Of a DNA stretch of 64,000 nucleotides, positions 17,724 through 28,645 are shown one piece after another. Source of the stretch: Sphingopyxis sp. QXT-31 (GTDB lineage Bacteria > Pseudomonadota > Alphaproteobacteria > Sphingomonadales > Sphingomonadaceae); NCBI RefSeq assembly GCF_001984035.1, contig NZ_CP019449.1, positions 3,348,001 through 3,412,000 of the forward strand. Reading direction: 5' to 3'. Below the pieces are notes generated by a model. It was not told where the DNA came from. It made no database searches and saw nothing but the letters and a program-made list of their open reading frames with translations. Made by a program: the position numbers and the translations under genes. Position 1 is the stretch's first letter; each line of letters starts with the position of its first letter.

Positions 17724-19511
17724 CTAGGCGCTATCGCCGTCGAGCATCGTAAGCAGGCGCCGTGCGTCCCATCCCTCGCGCAAGCCCAGCCCGTCGTCGA
17801 GCTGCCGCTGGAAAGCCAAATCCTCCATGGGCGCGGCAAAAAGATAGCCTTGGCCTACCGAGCAGCCCAGCGCCCGGACGATGGCGCGCTCGGCTTCGGT
17901 CTCGATTCCTTCGGCGACGACGCGAATGTCCAGCGCCGCGCCCAGCTTGACGATGCTCTCGACGATCACCCGTTTGGCCGCGCTATGCGCAAGGTCGTGG
18001 ACGAAGCTGCGATCGACCTTGATCTCGCTGAGCGGAAAACTTTCCAGATACCGCAGGTTGGAGTAGCCGGTGCCGAAGTCGTCGATCGAGATTCCGACGC
18101 CCAGGCGCCGCAACCTCTCGAACGCGCGGCGAATCTGCTGCGGCTCGGGAACCATCAGATTTTCGGTCAGTTCCAGCGTCAGCCAATCGGCGCGGCAGCC
18201 GGTCTCGTCCAGCACCTGTTCGACAAAGGCCACCATGTCGCGCCGGGTGAATTCGACGACCGACACGTTGAACGAAAAGCGGATCGGCGCGCGGCGGTGG
18301 CGGTTGACCTTGACCATATAGGCCGCGAGCGTGCGCAGACCCCAGGCGCCGATGTCGAGAATTGCGCCGGTCTCTTCGGCAACGGCGATGAATCGGCCGG
18401 GCTGTTGCAGCCCGAATGCTCCATGATCCCATCGCAGCAGCGCTTCGGCGCCGACGATGTCGCCCGAGTCGAGATCGATCTGGGGCTGATAGTGAAACAA
18501 CAGCTCCTGGTTCGGAACGGCAACTTGCAGGTCGCTCGCCAGCCGGATGCGATTGCGCGCATCGCGCTCATCGGCTTCGGCATAGGGATGCGGCGGATGC
18601 GCCGGCATCGCCTTGGACCGCTGCAACGCGGCGCCGGCCTGCCGAATGAGCTGCAGCGGGTCCGCGCCCGTGAAGCCGACGGTAAAGCCGACGGCGAACT
18701 GGGCGGTCAGCGAGGCGCCGGGCAGCACGAAGCGCGGATGCAACAGCGCCAGGACATCGTCGACGACGCTTGCGGCGCGATCGGCATCGTCGAGTTCGAA
18801 CGCGAGCGTAAAGCTGTTCGTCCCGACGCGCGCAACAGCCGCCGCCGGTAAGGTCGCGAGACGCGCGGCCACCGAACGGAGCAGGGCGTCACCGGCGTCA
18901 TAGCCGAACCCGTTGTTGACATCATGGAACCGCAAGATGTCGAGCTTGACCAGCAGCAAGGCGGAAGGCGCGGGGACGTCGATCGACGCTAATCGGTCGA
19001 GCAGGCCGTAGCGATCGAGCAGGCCGGTCAGCCGATCGATGCCGGGGGCATGAGTGACGTCGCGGATCAGGCCGATGAAATGCGTCACCTGCCCGTCGCC
19101 ATCGCGAAACGGCACCAGGCGCAGGGCGTTGCGGAACATCGTTCCATCGCGCCGATAGTTGCGGAGTGTCACCGAGCATTCGCGGCCTTCGGCCAGCGCG
19201 GCCCGGACTTCGGCGATTTCGGGCTGCAGCCGGTCATTGCCCTGAAGATAGCGGCAATTCTTGCCGATCGCCTCGGCCGCGGCATAGCCGGTGATTGCTT
19301 CGAACGCCGGGTTCACATGGACGATGGGGTGCCCTCGCAGGCGCATGTCGGCAACCAGCACGGCATCGCTGACATGGTCGAGGGCCAGCATGGACGCGGC
19401 GATGGACGGCGTGGCGCCCTCCGGCCGTTTGGCCAGGCGCGGCCAGCGTATCGGCGTGAAGGCGGACGCACCCCGCGCCAGGCCACGGCCTTCCGCTGTT
19501 TGAACCGTCAT
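17724..19511 (-). CDS. LOV-GGDEF(degenerate)-EAL protein, putative blue-light-regulated c-di-GMP phosphodiesterase
   Basis: A 595-aa cytosolic protein. Residues 45-155 form a PAS domain with the LOV signature GKNCRYLQGND, placing the photoactive Cys at 86, followed by the typical NYRRDGTMF strand. Residues 160-300 are a GGDEF-fold domain in which the active-site motif reads GTNSF instead of GGDEF, so cyclase activity is unlikely. The C-terminal EAL domain keeps EALLR (356-360), FNVSV, ELTEN, DDFGTGYS (477-484), KVD (498-500), VAEGIE and QGY. The expected activity is c-di-GMP hydrolysis regulated by light. ATG 19550 is an alternative start; neither site has a strong Shine-Dalgarno. Confidence 0.88.
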   Translation of the reverse strand: MTVQTAEGRGLARGASAFTPIRWPRLAKRPEGATPSIAASMLALDHVSDAVLVADMRLRGHPIVHVNPAFEAITGYAAAEAIGKNCRYLQGNDRLQPEIAEVRAALAEGRECSVTLRNYRRDGTMFRNALRLVPFRDGDGQVTHFIGLIRDVTHAPGIDRLTGLLDRYGLLDRLASIDVPAPSALLLVKLDILRFHDVNNGFGYDAGDALLRSVAARLATLPAAAVARVGTNSFTLAFELDDADRAASVVDDVLALLHPRFVLPGASLTAQFAVGFTVGFTGADPLQLIRQAGAALQRSKAMPAHPPHPYAEADERDARNRIRLASDLQVAVPNQELLFHYQPQIDLDSGDIVGAEALLRWDHGAFGLQQPGRFIAVAEETGAILDIGAWGLRTLAAYMVKVNRHRRAPIRFSFNVSVVEFTRRDMVAFVEQVLDETGCRADWLTLELTENLMVPEPQQIRRAFERLRRLGVGISIDDFGTGYSNLRYLESFPLSEIKVDRSFVHDLAHSAAKRVIVESIVKLGAALDIRVVAEGIETEAERAIVRALGCSVGQGYLFAAPMEDLAFQRQLDDGLGLREGWDARRLLTMLDGDSA

Positions 19512-19663
19512 GACGCGGCGGAGCCTTTGCTGCTGGCAAAGTCCTCGCATCGTCCGGGTTGACTGGTCGCCGTTCTACGTTCGGCTGGATAAACACGCAT
19601 ATGCTGGCCTCCGGTCCGGAACATGCGGACCCGGCGGCGGTGCTTCAACGTCGGCCGGGCGGC

Positions 19664-20665
19664 TTATCTGGACAAATCGGCGGCGCTTTCGTCGTCGATC
19701 GCCTTTCCGGACCCCGCCGTCTGGAATCGCAAACGATATGGCAGCGGCGCAACGCCGATCCGGCGCAGGAAAGCGCGCCGGAGCGTCGTGGTCGATCCAA
19801 AGCCGGCGGCAAAGGCAATCGCCTTGATCGGGGCGGTGCTGTTTTCCAGCAGATGCCGGGCTATGTCGACGCGCGTCAGTTCGACATAGGCGGCCGGGTT
19901 GATGCCCAGTTCGGCGCGAAACAGCCGGGAAAGATGGCGCGGGCTCACCCCCGCCGCATCGGCAAGCGCCCGCAGGCTCAGGTCCGCGCGCGGGTTTTCC
20001 AGGATGTGCAGCCGGATCCGGTCGATGGGACTGGTAGCTGCAGTCTGCGCGGTCAGGGCGGCACTGAACTGCGACTGGCCACCGGGGCGCTTCAGAAAAA
20101 CGACAAGGCGGCGTGCCACCCACAGCGCGAGCGCACGGCCATGATCCTCTTCGATCAGCGCAAAGGCCAGGTCGATCGCCGCGGTTACCCCGGCCGAGCA
20201 AAACACCGGCCCGTCGCGCACGAAAATGCGGTCGGGTTCCACGCGAATGTCGGGAAAGTCGGCGGCCAGACGGTCGGCATACTCCCAATGGGTCGTGGCG
20301 CTGCGCCCCGCCAGCATGCCGGTATGCGCGAGCAGGAAAGCCCCGGTGCAGGTCGAACCGTAGCGCCGTGCCGTCTTGGCTTGTTCGCGCAACCACTGCG
20401 TGACCGCCGCGCTTGGGCGCGCCGGGACGCCATAGGGTCCAACGATGATCAACGTGTCGCAGTGTGGGGCGGCATCGCCGATGCTGGCATCGGGCAGATA
20501 TTTCACGCCCGACGCACTCTCCGCCGCGACTCCCTGTTCGGTCACCAGCTGGACGCGATAGCGATCGCCCGCTGCCATCTTGCAGTTCGCTTCGAAAAAC
20601 GCGTCGCGAATACCGGCGATTTCAAGCAGATGCACTTTGCCGGGAGCGAAGATGGTGATGAGCAT
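19664..20665 (-). CDS. GlxA-family transcriptional regulator (DJ-1/PfpI plus AraC HTH)
   Basis: A 333-aa regulator. The N-terminal 180 residues resemble a DJ-1/PfpI amidotransferase-like domain (LIIVGPYGVPARPS, YGSTCTGAFLLAHTGMLAGR with a Cys at the nucleophile elbow, and THWEYADRL). The C-terminal 100 residues form an AraC double HTH (LSLRALADAAGVSPRHLSRLF and IKAIAFAAGFGSTTTLRRAF). The ligand is unknown. It is downstream of and codirectional with pheT's opposite end, with its own start preceded by cggagttcc. No adjacent target is obvious. Confidence 0.9.
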   Translation of the reverse strand: MLITIFAPGKVHLLEIAGIRDAFFEANCKMAAGDRYRVQLVTEQGVAAESASGVKYLPDASIGDAAPHCDTLIIVGPYGVPARPSAAVTQWLREQAKTARRYGSTCTGAFLLAHTGMLAGRSATTHWEYADRLAADFPDIRVEPDRIFVRDGPVFCSAGVTAAIDLAFALIEEDHGRALALWVARRLVVFLKRPGGQSQFSAALTAQTAATSPIDRIRLHILENPRADLSLRALADAAGVSPRHLSRLFRAELGINPAAYVELTRVDIARHLLENSTAPIKAIAFAAGFGSTTTLRRAFLRRIGVAPLPYRLRFQTAGSGKAIDDESAADLSR

Positions 20666-20801
20666 GGCCGGAACTCCGCCCGGCAGCGCCGCCGATCGGA
20701 TACAGAATAGCCCGCTATGGGTCGATCACCTAGCGTGATCGCTGGAATGCGAAAGGTCAGCTTTCGATCTGCCGCTACGTTGCCTGCTCGGTCGGGCAAT
20801 C

Positions 20802-23204
20802 TTACCCTCGCAACACCGCCCCCACCTTCGCCGCAGCCGCCACCACCTTGTCCGCAATCGCCTTCAGCTCGGCCTCGGCAAAGCTCTTTTCCGCCGGTTG
20901 CAGCACGACTTCGACCGCCAGGCTCACCTGCCCCTCGGGCACGCCCGCGCCCGCGAAGCGGTCGAACAGGCGGGCGTCGACGATCACCGCCTTGTCGGCG
21001 CCCTTGACCGCGCGCACCAGGTCGCCCGCCGCCAGCGTCGCGGGCGCCAGGAAGGCGAAGTCGCGGCGCACGGGTTGCAGTGCGGGCGGGGTGAAGGCGC
21101 TGCGGGCGGGGCCGCTCGCGCGCTTCGCGGGGATCGCATCGAGAAAGATCTGCATCGCCATCACCGCGCCATCGACGTCGTAATGACGCGCCAGCGAAGG
21201 ATGCAGCGCGCCGAATTCGGCGAGCACCGCCTTGGGGCCGAGCCGCAGCGTCGCGGCCTGCCCGGGGTGCCAGATGCCCGCCTCGGCGATGGGCTCCATC
21301 ACCTGCAGCCGGTCGGCGGGCGCGCCCGCGGCGTCGAGCAGCGCCAGCGCGGCGGCCTTGGCGTCATAGGCGTCGAACGCCGCCGCCTTGCCCGCCTGCC
21401 AGCCGCGCTCGGCCTTGTTGCCCGCCATCACGATGCACAGGGTCGGATGCTCGGCATCGGCCAGGTAGCGCCGCCCGATCTCGAACAGGCGGATGCTGTC
21501 CTGCCCACGATTCTGGTTGCGCGCCGCCGCGGCGAGCAGCCCGGGCAGCAGCGACGGACGCATGACCTTGAGGTCCTCGCTGATCGGATTGGCGAGGCTC
21601 CACGCGCCGCCGCCGAAGGGCGCGGCCTCCCGGTCGGAGACGAAGCTCCACGTCACCGCCTCATGATAGCCCGCCGCCGCCGCGGCGCGGCGCAGCCGGC
21701 GTTCGAGCAATTGCTCGGGGGTCGCGGTCGGCTTGGCGACGCCGTCCGAGCGGGGCAGCGCGACCGATTCGACCGCGTCGAACCCGGTGATGCGGGTGAC
21801 TTCCTCGACGATGTCGGGCGCGGCGTCGACGTCGCGGCGCCAGCTCGGCACCGCGATCCGCCATATGCGTCGATCATCTTGCGAAACGGACGCAATCGAG
21901 AATCCGAGCGACGTGAGAATTTCTTGTTGATCTCCCTCGGGGATTGCGATGCCGCCGAGCGTCGCCGACAGCGCCGGGTCGTAATCGACCGTCTTCGTCC
22001 CGGTGGGCGGCGTGCCCGCCTTGGTCATGACCGACGGCGTGCCGCCGCAGATGTCGAGGATCAGCCGCGTCACGATCTCGGTCGCGTCGCCCAGGAACGA
22101 CGGGTCGACCCCGCGCTCGAAGCGGCTGCGCGCGTCGCTGGTCAGCGCGAGCGCCTGCCCCGTCAGCGCGATGCGCTCGGGGTTGAAGTAGGCGACTTCG
22201 ACGAGCACGTCGGTCGTCGTGTCGCTGCAACCCGAATGCTCGCCGCCCATGATGCCCGCGATGTCGTGCACGCCGCGGTCGTCGGCGATCACGGTCATCG
22301 TGTCGGTGAGCGTGTAGTCCTTGCCATTGAGCGCGGTGACGGTCTCGCCTTGCTTGGCGCGCCGCGCGACGAGCGGACCGGTCAGCTTGGCGCGGTCGTA
22401 GATATGGCTCGGGCGGCCGAGGTCGAACATCACATAATTGCTGATATCGACGAGCGCCGAGATCGAGCGCTGGCCGATCGCTTCCAATCGGCGGCGCATC
22501 CATTCGGGCGTGGCGACCGTGTTGTCGATGCCCGCGATGGTGCGGCCATAGAAGGCGGGGCAGGCCTCGGCATCGTCGGTCCGGATTTCAATCGCCATCG
22601 GGCCCCGCCCGTCGATCGTCGGCACCGCCAGCGGCTTGAGCGTGCCGAGCCCCGCAGCGGCGAGGTCGCGCGCCAGCCCACGCACCCCCATGCAATCCTG
22701 CCGGTTCGGGGTGATCGAGATATCGACTACCGGGTCGGCCGCGCCGCTGTAATCGGCGAAGGGGGTGCCGATGGGGGCGTCGGCGGGCAATTCGATGATG
22801 CCGTCATGATCGTCGCCGAGCTCGAGCTCGCGCGTCGAACACATCATGCCGTTCGATTCGACCCCGCGGACCGCTGCGACCTTCAGCTCCATGCCGTTCG
22901 CGGGCACCACCGCGCCGGGCAGGCCGAGCACGCCGACGAGGCCGGCGCGCGCATTGGGGGCGCCGCACACGACGGTCAGCGGCGCACCGCCGTCACCCGT
23001 GTCGACGGTCAGCACCTGCAACTTGTCCGCCTGCGGATGTTTCTCGGCGGTCAGCACGCGCGCGACGCGAAAACCGGCGAGTTTCTCGGCCGGATTCTCG
23101 ACGCCTTCGACCTCGTGGCCGATGCGGTTGAGCGTGGCGACGACATCGGCGACGGTGAAATCACCATCCAGATGTTCGCGCAGCCAGTCGAGGGTGATCT
23201 TCAT
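20802..23204 (-). CDS. pheT: Phenylalanyl-tRNA synthetase beta subunit
   Basis: Charges tRNA-Phe together with PheS. The 800-aa product starts [12 protein letters not shown] and has the N-terminal tRNA-binding domain ([21 protein letters not shown]), the B5 region, the core [18 protein letters not shown] and the C-terminal anticodon-binding FDX-ACB domain ([18 protein letters not shown]). The ATG at 23204 overlaps the pheS stop by 4 bases. The longer frame upstream overlaps pheS and was discarded. Confidence 0.96.
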   Translation of the reverse strand: MKITLDWLREHLDGDFTVADVVATLNRIGHEVEGVENPAEKLAGFRVARVLTAEKHPQADKLQVLTVDTGDGGAPLTVVCGAPNARAGLVGVLGLPGAVVPANGMELKVAAVRGVESNGMMCSTRELELGDDHDGIIELPADAPIGTPFADYSGAADPVVDISITPNRQDCMGVRGLARDLAAAGLGTLKPLAVPTIDGRGPMAIEIRTDDAEACPAFYGRTIAGIDNTVATPEWMRRRLEAIGQRSISALVDISNYVMFDLGRPSHIYDRAKLTGPLVARRAKQGETVTALNGKDYTLTDTMTVIADDRGVHDIAGIMGGEHSGCSDTTTDVLVEVAYFNPERIALTGQALALTSDARSRFERGVDPSFLGDATEIVTRLILDICGGTPSVMTKAGTPPTGTKTVDYDPALSATLGGIAIPEGDQQEILTSLGFSIASVSQDDRRIWRIAVPSWRRDVDAAPDIVEEVTRITGFDAVESVALPRSDGVAKPTATPEQLLERRLRRAAAAAGYHEAVTWSFVSDREAAPFGGGAWSLANPISEDLKVMRPSLLPGLLAAAARNQNRGQDSIRLFEIGRRYLADAEHPTLCIVMAGNKAERGWQAGKAAAFDAYDAKAAALALLDAAGAPADRLQVMEPIAEAGIWHPGQAATLRLGPKAVLAEFGALHPSLARHYDVDGAVMAMQIFLDAIPAKRASGPARSAFTPPALQPVRRDFAFLAPATLAAGDLVRAVKGADKAVIVDARLFDRFAGAGVPEGQVSLAVEVVLQPAEKSFAEAELKAIADKVVAAAAKVGAVLRG

Positions 23205-24295
23205 GCCGAAATCCCCCCGCTGAGCGTCGGGACCGACAGCGCGCCGAACCCGTAATGGGCGAGCCAGCGCAGGTCGCCGTCGAAGAAGGCGCGGAGGTCG
23301 TCCATGCCATATTTGAGCATCGCGAGCCGGTCGACCCCGACCCCGAAAGCAAAGCCCTGCCACACATCGGGATCGAGCCCGCAGTTCGCGATCACGCGGC
23401 GGTTGACCATCCCGCTGCCGAGCAATTCCATCCACGCATGGCCGTCGTCATCGCCGTTGCCGCCGACGATCCGGCGGCCTTTTTCCTGCTTGTAGCCGAC
23501 ATCGACCTCGGCCGAGGGCTCGGTGAAGGGGAAATAACTCGGCCGCAGGCGCAGCACGATGTCGTCGGTCTCGAAATAGGCCTTGAGGAAGGTCTCGAGC
23601 GTCCATTTGAGGTGCCCCATATGGATGCCGCGGTCGATGACGAGACCCTCCACCTGGTGGAACATGGGCGTGTGCGTCGCGTCGCTGTCGCTGCGATAGA
23701 CGCGGCCGGGCGCGATGATCCGGATCGGCGGCTCCTGGCTCATCATCGTGCGGATTTGCACCGGCGAGGTGTGCGTGCGCAGCAGCATCTTCTGGCCCTC
23801 GGCGTTGGCGTCGGGGAAGTAGAAGGTGTCGTGCATCGCGCGCGCCGGATGCGTCTCCGGAATGTTGAGCGCGGTGAAATTGTGCCAGTCGTCCTCGATC
23901 TCGGGGCCCGTCGCGACCGCGAAACCCATGTCGGCGAAGATTTCGGCGAGCTCGTCCATGACCTGGCTCACCGGATGTACGCTGCCGCGCGGGCTCGCTG
24001 CGGCGGGGAGCGTCATGTCGAGCGTCTCGCCCGCGAGCTTGGCTTCGAGCGCCGCGCTTTCGAGCGCCGCCTTGCGCGCGGCGAGCGCCGCGGTGACGGT
24101 TTCGCGCAGCGCGTGGATCTGCGGACCGACGCTCTGGCGCTCCTCGGGACTCATGCCGCCCAGCGTCTTCAAAAGGCCGGTAACGCTGCCCGCCTTGCCG
24201 AGCACGGCGACGCGCAGCGCCTCGATGGCGTCGAGGTCGCTCGCAGCGGCGATCGCGCCGGTCAACTCGGCCTGCATGGCCTGATAATCGCTCAT
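23201..24295 (-). CDS. pheS: Phenylalanyl-tRNA synthetase alpha subunit
   Basis: The catalytic alpha subunit, 364 aa. Class II motifs are visible: motif 2 with [12 protein letters not shown] and [21 protein letters not shown], and motif 3 with [17 protein letters not shown]. The N-terminal coiled-coil arm precedes residue 90. It forms an operon with pheT. It is separated from rplT by an AraC-type regulator, which is unusual. Confidence 0.96.
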   Translation of the reverse strand: MSDYQAMQAELTGAIAAASDLDAIEALRVAVLGKAGSVTGLLKTLGGMSPEERQSVGPQIHALRETVTAALAARKAALESAALEAKLAGETLDMTLPAAASPRGSVHPVSQVMDELAEIFADMGFAVATGPEIEDDWHNFTALNIPETHPARAMHDTFYFPDANAEGQKMLLRTHTSPVQIRTMMSQEPPIRIIAPGRVYRSDSDATHTPMFHQVEGLVIDRGIHMGHLKWTLETFLKAYFETDDIVLRLRPSYFPFTEPSAEVDVGYKQEKGRRIVGGNGDDDGHAWMELLGSGMVNRRVIANCGLDPDVWQGFAFGVGVDRLAMLKYGMDDLRAFFDGDLRWLAHYGFGALSVPTLSGGISA

Positions 24296-24382
24296 TGTCG
24301 GTCTTCCTGCGGCGGCGGAATAGCCGCGCTTTATTGCGGCGCCGCTTGCACCGAACGGGCCCCAAGGGTCAACCCCGAAGGG

Positions 24383-25285
24383 CTAGTTGGCGGGCTTGTG
24401 GAGCCCCTGCACCGGCGCCCCCGCGGCCGCTGCACGCGCGAGCGCTGCGGCGCCGAGGATCGGTTTGGGCCGCGCGGCATAGGCGCGCGGGCTCATCCCC
24501 ATGAAACGCTGGAAATCGCGCGTGAACTGCGCCTGATCGTAATAATGATAATCGAGCGTATCAATCCACGCCATCGACGGGTCGAGCATGAAGCGCGCGA
24601 GGCTGCGCAGGAAGCGCTGGCGGCGCAGCAGCAATTTGGGCGCAAAGCCGAAGGCGCGGCGCGACAGCCGCTCGACCGAGCGTTCGGAGAGGCCGAGCTT
24701 TCCGGCCAGCTCGCCGACGCTGCCGAGGTCGTCGTCGACGAGCGCGCTATGCGCCGCGAAGATCGCGGGATCGTCGCGCGGCGCGCCTGTGAGCTGCGCG
24801 ACGAAATAATCGTCGATCGTCTTCGCCCCTGCCTCGACGTCGTTCGCGCCGCGCAGCCGTTCGGCGAGCGGAACATAATCGGCGAACGCCGGATGCACCG
24901 CGGCGTCGCAGAAGCGGTCGGCGAGGTCCTCGGCCGAGAGCGCGAAGAATTTCGCCCACCCCGCGGGCAATATGCCGATGCCCCAGGTCCGCATGCTGCC
25001 GACCGAAAAATAAGTCGCCTTGCTCGTCGGGCCCGACACGTTGAACGCCGGCGCGGGCGCGACCGGGGCGTCGCCGATCGCGCTCTGCGTCGTTTCGCCC
25101 TCGATGAAGCGCATATTCGCCCATTCGGGGTGGAGATAATCCTCGATGCGTGTGCCCGGCGGAACCGCGACCTCGGTCAGATAGATGATGCTGGCGTAGG
25201 GGCGCAGCGCGTCGGACACAGGAAAGAACCGCGTCTCCACGCGCATCGTGCCGCTGGGGTCCGAGGGATTGGTCCTATCCGTCAT
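24383..25285 (-). CDS. AraC-family transcriptional regulator
   Basis: A 300-aa protein with a C-terminal AraC HTH near residues 190-280 (VGELAGKLGLSERSVERLSRRAFGF, then DQAQFTRDFQRFMGMSPRAYAAR). The N-terminal region (FFPVSDALRPYASIIYLTEV) resembles the sensor region of AraC regulators with DUF6597-like heads. The start ATG 25285 gives the compact 300-aa form; further upstream in-frame ATG 25405 would add a Cys-rich stretch unlike the family. It lies between rplT and pheS. Target unknown. Confidence 0.8.
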   Translation of the reverse strand: MTDRTNPSDPSGTMRVETRFFPVSDALRPYASIIYLTEVAVPPGTRIEDYLHPEWANMRFIEGETTQSAIGDAPVAPAPAFNVSGPTSKATYFSVGSMRTWGIGILPAGWAKFFALSAEDLADRFCDAAVHPAFADYVPLAERLRGANDVEAGAKTIDDYFVAQLTGAPRDDPAIFAAHSALVDDDLGSVGELAGKLGLSERSVERLSRRAFGFAPKLLLRRQRFLRSLARFMLDPSMAWIDTLDYHYYDQAQFTRDFQRFMGMSPRAYAARPKPILGAAALARAAAAGAPVQGLHKPAN

Positions 25286-25485
25286 GACGCCGCACCCATC
25301 GCAGCTATGCGTAAAAAAACAACAGGCTACGCGCTCTGCGTGTCGGGTTTTTACAATTTTTTGGACCCCGACGACCGCATATGTCGCGTCAACGAACACT
25401 TCCACCTGCCGGCGGCTTTCTGCGACCCACGGCTATTCGGTACGGAGGGAGGGGGGCGATGAATCGGTCACGATCATCGTCGGAG

Positions 25486-25511
25486 CGGCGCGAAGGGCAA
25501 CCTTCGCGCCG
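25486..25511 (+). repeat. Short hairpin upstream of rplT terminator
   Basis: cggcgcgaagg pairs with ccttcgcgccg across the loop gcaa. It lies between the araC start and the rplT terminator and is followed by tttct on the plus strand. Its function is unclear. Confidence 0.35.
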
Positions 25512-25545
25512 TTTCTGATTCCGTGCATCCCAAATGGCAGACACG

Positions 25546-25575
25546 AAAAAGGGCGGCCCCTCGCGGGACCGCCCT
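25546..25575 (-). terminator. Rho-independent terminator of rpmI-rplT
   Basis: On the minus strand agggcggtccc pairs with ggggccgccct and is followed by TTTTT. It lies about 27 bases after the rplT stop codon. It isolates rpmI-rplT from the downstream araC-pheS genes. Confidence 0.85.
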
Positions 25576-25601
25576 CTATTCGTTCAGCGATGCCGGAAGG
25601 T

Positions 25602-25967
25602 TCAGGCTGCTTTGGGCAGCGCCGCCTTCGCCTGCGCGATGACGGCCGCGAAGATGCCGCCTTCGTTCATCGCGAGATCGGCCATGACCTTGCGGTCGAG
25701 GTCGATACCGGCCAGCTTCACGCCGTGCATGAACTGCGAATAGGTCAAGCCTTCGGCGCGGACCGCGGCGTTGATGCGCTGGATCCAGAGCGCCCGGAAG
25801 CTCCGCTTCTTAACCTTGCGGTCGCGATAGGCATATTGACCGGCCTTTTCGACCGCCTGCTTGGCGATACGAATGGTGTTCTTGCGACGGCCGTAATAGC
25901 CCTTCGCCTGTTCCAATACGCGCTTGTGCTTGGCGCGCGTGGTGACGCCGCGTTTGATGCGTGACAT
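25602..25967 (-). CDS. rplT: 50S ribosomal protein L20
   Basis: L20, an early 50S assembly factor that in other bacteria also represses its own operon, 121 aa. Diagnostic features are [28 protein letters not shown] and [21 protein letters not shown]. It follows rpmI in the normal order. infC, usually upstream, is not present. Confidence 0.97.
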   Translation of the reverse strand: MSRIKRGVTTRAKHKRVLEQAKGYYGRRKNTIRIAKQAVEKAGQYAYRDRKVKKRSFRALWIQRINAAVRAEGLTYSQFMHGVKLAGIDLDRKVMADLAMNEGGIFAAVIAQAKAALPKAA

Positions 25968-25980
25968 GGTCTAGCGCTCC

Positions 25981-26184
25981 TTACTTCAGGCCATAGGGCG
26001 CCCAGAGGCGCACATGGGCCGCGTCCGAATCGCTGAGCACGCTGGTGCCGCGGTTGGTGCGGATATATTTCGAGTTATGCGAAATCAGGCGGTGGCGCTT
26101 GCCGGCGACGCCGTGCTTCACCTTGCCCGAGGCGGTGAATTTGAAGCGTTTCTTCACACCGCTCTTGGTCTTCATCTTGGGCAT
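25981..26184 (-). CDS. rpmI: 50S ribosomal protein L35
   Basis: L35, 67 aa. It starts [20 protein letters not shown] and contains [19 protein letters not shown]. The ATG at 26184 has a strong Shine-Dalgarno (aaaaggag); the longer open frame upstream lacks homology. Divergent from the AsmA gene 128 bases away. Confidence 0.96.
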   Translation of the reverse strand: MPKMKTKSGVKKRFKFTASGKVKHGVAGKRHRLISHNSKYIRTNRGTSVLSDSDAAHVRLWAPYGLK

Positions 26185-26312
26185 TTTGGTCTCCTTTTGA
26201 AGTCCGTTTGCGTATCGACCTGGCAGCCCTTTCAGCCAGCCGGTACAATCGGAAGCGGGGCGCTTAGCCGCGCGGGCGCGGAAAAGCAAGCGATTCGGCG
26301 CAAAGAGGAACG

Positions 26313-28550
26313 ATGTCCGTACCCGCGGATTATCGGCTGATGGATGTGCGCTCCGGCCCATTGGCCCCGGCGGCCGATCCCACTGCGACCGAACGCGGTG
26401 CCGGGGACGATTCGCATTGGAGCGCGCGTCCGAAACGCTGGGCGCGTACGGCCTGGACCCCCGCCTGGCTCGCTAAGCGCCCGCGCGCGCTGCGTATCGC
26501 GATCCGCAGCGTCGCCATCCTGATGCTCACCCTTTTCGCGATCTGGCTGATCCTCTTTGTCACCAAGGGCCGCTTCCTGAAAGGCCCGTTCGAGCGCTTC
26601 GCGACGTCGCAGCTCGAGCGCCAGGTCGACATCGGCGGCGATTTCCAGCTCTATTTCGCGCCGTTCAACGTCAAATTCTACGCTGAGGATATCCGCATCG
26701 CCAACCCCGCCTGGGCGCGCGAGAAGCAGTTCTTCACCGCGAAGACGGTCGATACGCGGCTTTCCACCTTTCGGTTGATCTTCGGGGATCGCATCCTGCG
26801 CTTCGCCAATCTCGACGGCGCGCGCGTCGCGCTCGAATGGGATGCGGGCAACAAGCGCAACAGCTGGACCTTCGGCGACCCCGACGCGCCGCCAGAGCCG
26901 CTCGAGCTGCCGGTCATCCAGCGCGCAGCGATTACCGACAGCGGCGTCACCTACCGCGACCCGCGGCTCCGCCTGTTCGCCGATATCGATATCGACACGG
27001 TGAAGGCGAGCGAAAGCCGCCTCGACGAGACGATCGGCTTTTCGGGACGCGGAACGATGCGCGCCCAGCCTTTCACCCTGACCGGCAGCCTCGCCTCGCC
27101 GAACGAGACCCTCGCGGGCGGCAAGAACAAGCTGACGCTCCACGCGGTCGGGCTGGGCAACACGCTCGATGTCGCGGGGACGCTTCCGGGACCGACCGAG
27201 CTCGAAGGCGCCGATCTGAAGATGCAGGCGCGCGGCGCCAATCTGTCGCGATTGTTCGATTTCCTCGGCGTCGCGATTCCCGATACGCGCCGCTACCGCG
27301 TCACCTCGGCGCTGACCTATGAAGATGAAATCTGGAAGCTCAGCGGGATCAAGGGTGTGTTTGGCGACAGCGATCTCGCGGGGTCGCTCGCGGTCAGCCA
27401 GCCCGGCGGCCGCGTCCATCTGAAGGCCGACCTCGTCACGCGCTCGCTCAACATCATCGATGCGGGGCCGTTCGTCGGCTATGAAGTGGACCGGCTCGAC
27501 AAGATGGGCACCGGCGGGGCGATCAAGATCGTCGGGGGCCGTCCGCGTGTCCTGCCCGACTCCCCGCTGCGCGCCGACGCGCTCAAACGCTTCGATGCGG
27601 ATCTGCGCTACAAGGTCGCGCGGGTTCGGGCCGAAAGTTTCCCGGTCAGCAACGTCGATCTCACGCTGTCGCTCAAGCGCGGGCTCATGGAAATGAAGCC
27701 GCTCACGTTCCTGCTCGCCGGCGGCAAGGTGGCGAGTACCATCTCGATCGATTCGCGGCCCGCCGTCGTCCGTACCGCCTATGACATCCGCCTCTCGCCC
27801 ACCCGGCTGGGAACCTTGCTCGCGCGGTTCGGGGTGGAGGAATCGGGGACGACCGGGACCGTTAGCGGGCGTATTCAGATGGTCGGCCATGGCGACAGCC
27901 TGCGCCAGTCGCTTGCCAGTTCGAACGGCCGGATTGCCTTTGTCCTGCCACAGGGCAGCTTCTGGACTCGTAACATCCAGCTTGCCGAACTCGACGTCGG
28001 CACGTTCGTGCAGAAACTGTTCGAGGACAAGCTGAAGAAGCCGGTGCAAATCAATTGCGGGGTCATCGCCTTCACGGTGCGGAACGGCGTTGGCGCCGCC
28101 GACCCGATCCTCATCGATACCGAGAAGAATGTCGTCCTCGGGCGCGGCGGTTTTTCTTTCCGGAGCGAAGCGATCGACATGGCGGTGCGTGCCGACGGAA
28201 AGAAGTTCAGCCTGTTTTCGGGCCAGTCGCCGGTTGCGGTCGGCGGCTATTTCGCTGCGCCCAGGATCGACCCTATCAGCGACCAGCTGCTTGGCCGTGC
28301 CGGCGCCGGGCTCGGGCTGGCGATCGTCGCCACGCCGGTGGCTCTTATCATTCCCTTCGTCGATCCGGGCGACGCCAAATCGGCGCAGTGCGGCCCGGTG
28401 CTCGCCGGCGCGACCGCCGCGGCGCAGCGCACGACCAAAGGCAAGCCGCGCGACGACGTCGGCAAGGGCACGACGGCGAAGTCCGAGGATGGCAAGCAGA
28501 GCGCCGACGGCAAGAAGGAACAGCGCAAGAAGTTCCTTGGGATCTTCTAA
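26313..28550 (+). CDS. AsmA family protein
   Basis: A 745-aa inner-membrane-anchored, periplasmic protein of the AsmA family, members of which are implicated in outer-membrane lipid and protein biogenesis. There is one TM segment at about residues 66-84 ([20 protein letters not shown]), preceded by a basic cytosolic region. After it the sequence is long, beta-rich and without obvious motifs (LEADLDNPADIRI-like AsmA N-terminus: [20 protein letters not shown]), ending in a hydrophobic helix ([19 protein letters not shown]) and a charged tail. aaagaggaacg precedes the start. Confidence 0.85.
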   Translation: MSVPADYRLMDVRSGPLAPAADPTATERGAGDDSHWSARPKRWARTAWTPAWLAKRPRALRIAIRSVAILMLTLFAIWLILFVTKGRFLKGPFERFATSQLERQVDIGGDFQLYFAPFNVKFYAEDIRIANPAWAREKQFFTAKTVDTRLSTFRLIFGDRILRFANLDGARVALEWDAGNKRNSWTFGDPDAPPEPLELPVIQRAAITDSGVTYRDPRLRLFADIDIDTVKASESRLDETIGFSGRGTMRAQPFTLTGSLASPNETLAGGKNKLTLHAVGLGNTLDVAGTLPGPTELEGADLKMQARGANLSRLFDFLGVAIPDTRRYRVTSALTYEDEIWKLSGIKGVFGDSDLAGSLAVSQPGGRVHLKADLVTRSLNIIDAGPFVGYEVDRLDKMGTGGAIKIVGGRPRVLPDSPLRADALKRFDADLRYKVARVRAESFPVSNVDLTLSLKRGLMEMKPLTFLLAGGKVASTISIDSRPAVVRTAYDIRLSPTRLGTLLARFGVEESGTTGTVSGRIQMVGHGDSLRQSLASSNGRIAFVLPQGSFWTRNIQLAELDVGTFVQKLFEDKLKKPVQINCGVIAFTVRNGVGAADPILIDTEKNVVLGRGGFSFRSEAIDMAVRADGKKFSLFSGQSPVAVGGYFAAPRIDPISDQLLGRAGAGLGLAIVATPVALIIPFVDPGDAKSAQCGPVLAGATAAAQRTTKGKPRDDVGKGTTAKSEDGKQSADGKKEQRKKFLGIF

Positions 28551-28642
28551 GCTCTCTTGCGCTTCGCCTTCAGCATGAAGGCCGGCAGGACGATGGCGGC
28601 GGCGATCGCCGCATAAGCGTGCAAACCGTAATTGCTGCCCAT
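28547..28642 (-). CDS. Tiny membrane protein, 31 aa
   Basis: A possible 31-residue protein with a short N-terminus, a hydrophobic stretch (AYAAIAAAIVLPAFML) and a basic tail KAKRKRA. Its ATG lies three bases after the stop of the upstream 85-aa gene, so translational coupling is likely. Its 3' end overlaps the AsmA stop codon by three bases on the other strand. It resembles CcmD-like single-span proteins in layout only. Not certain to be a gene. Confidence 0.45.
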   Translation of the reverse strand: MGSNYGLHAYAAIAAAIVLPAFMLKAKRKRA

Positions 28643-28645
28643 TTC

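Noticed and set aside
20898..25462. Long plus-strand frames opposite pheT, pheS and araC
   Set aside because: Composition is that of antisense frames; they span several recognised genes on the other strand.
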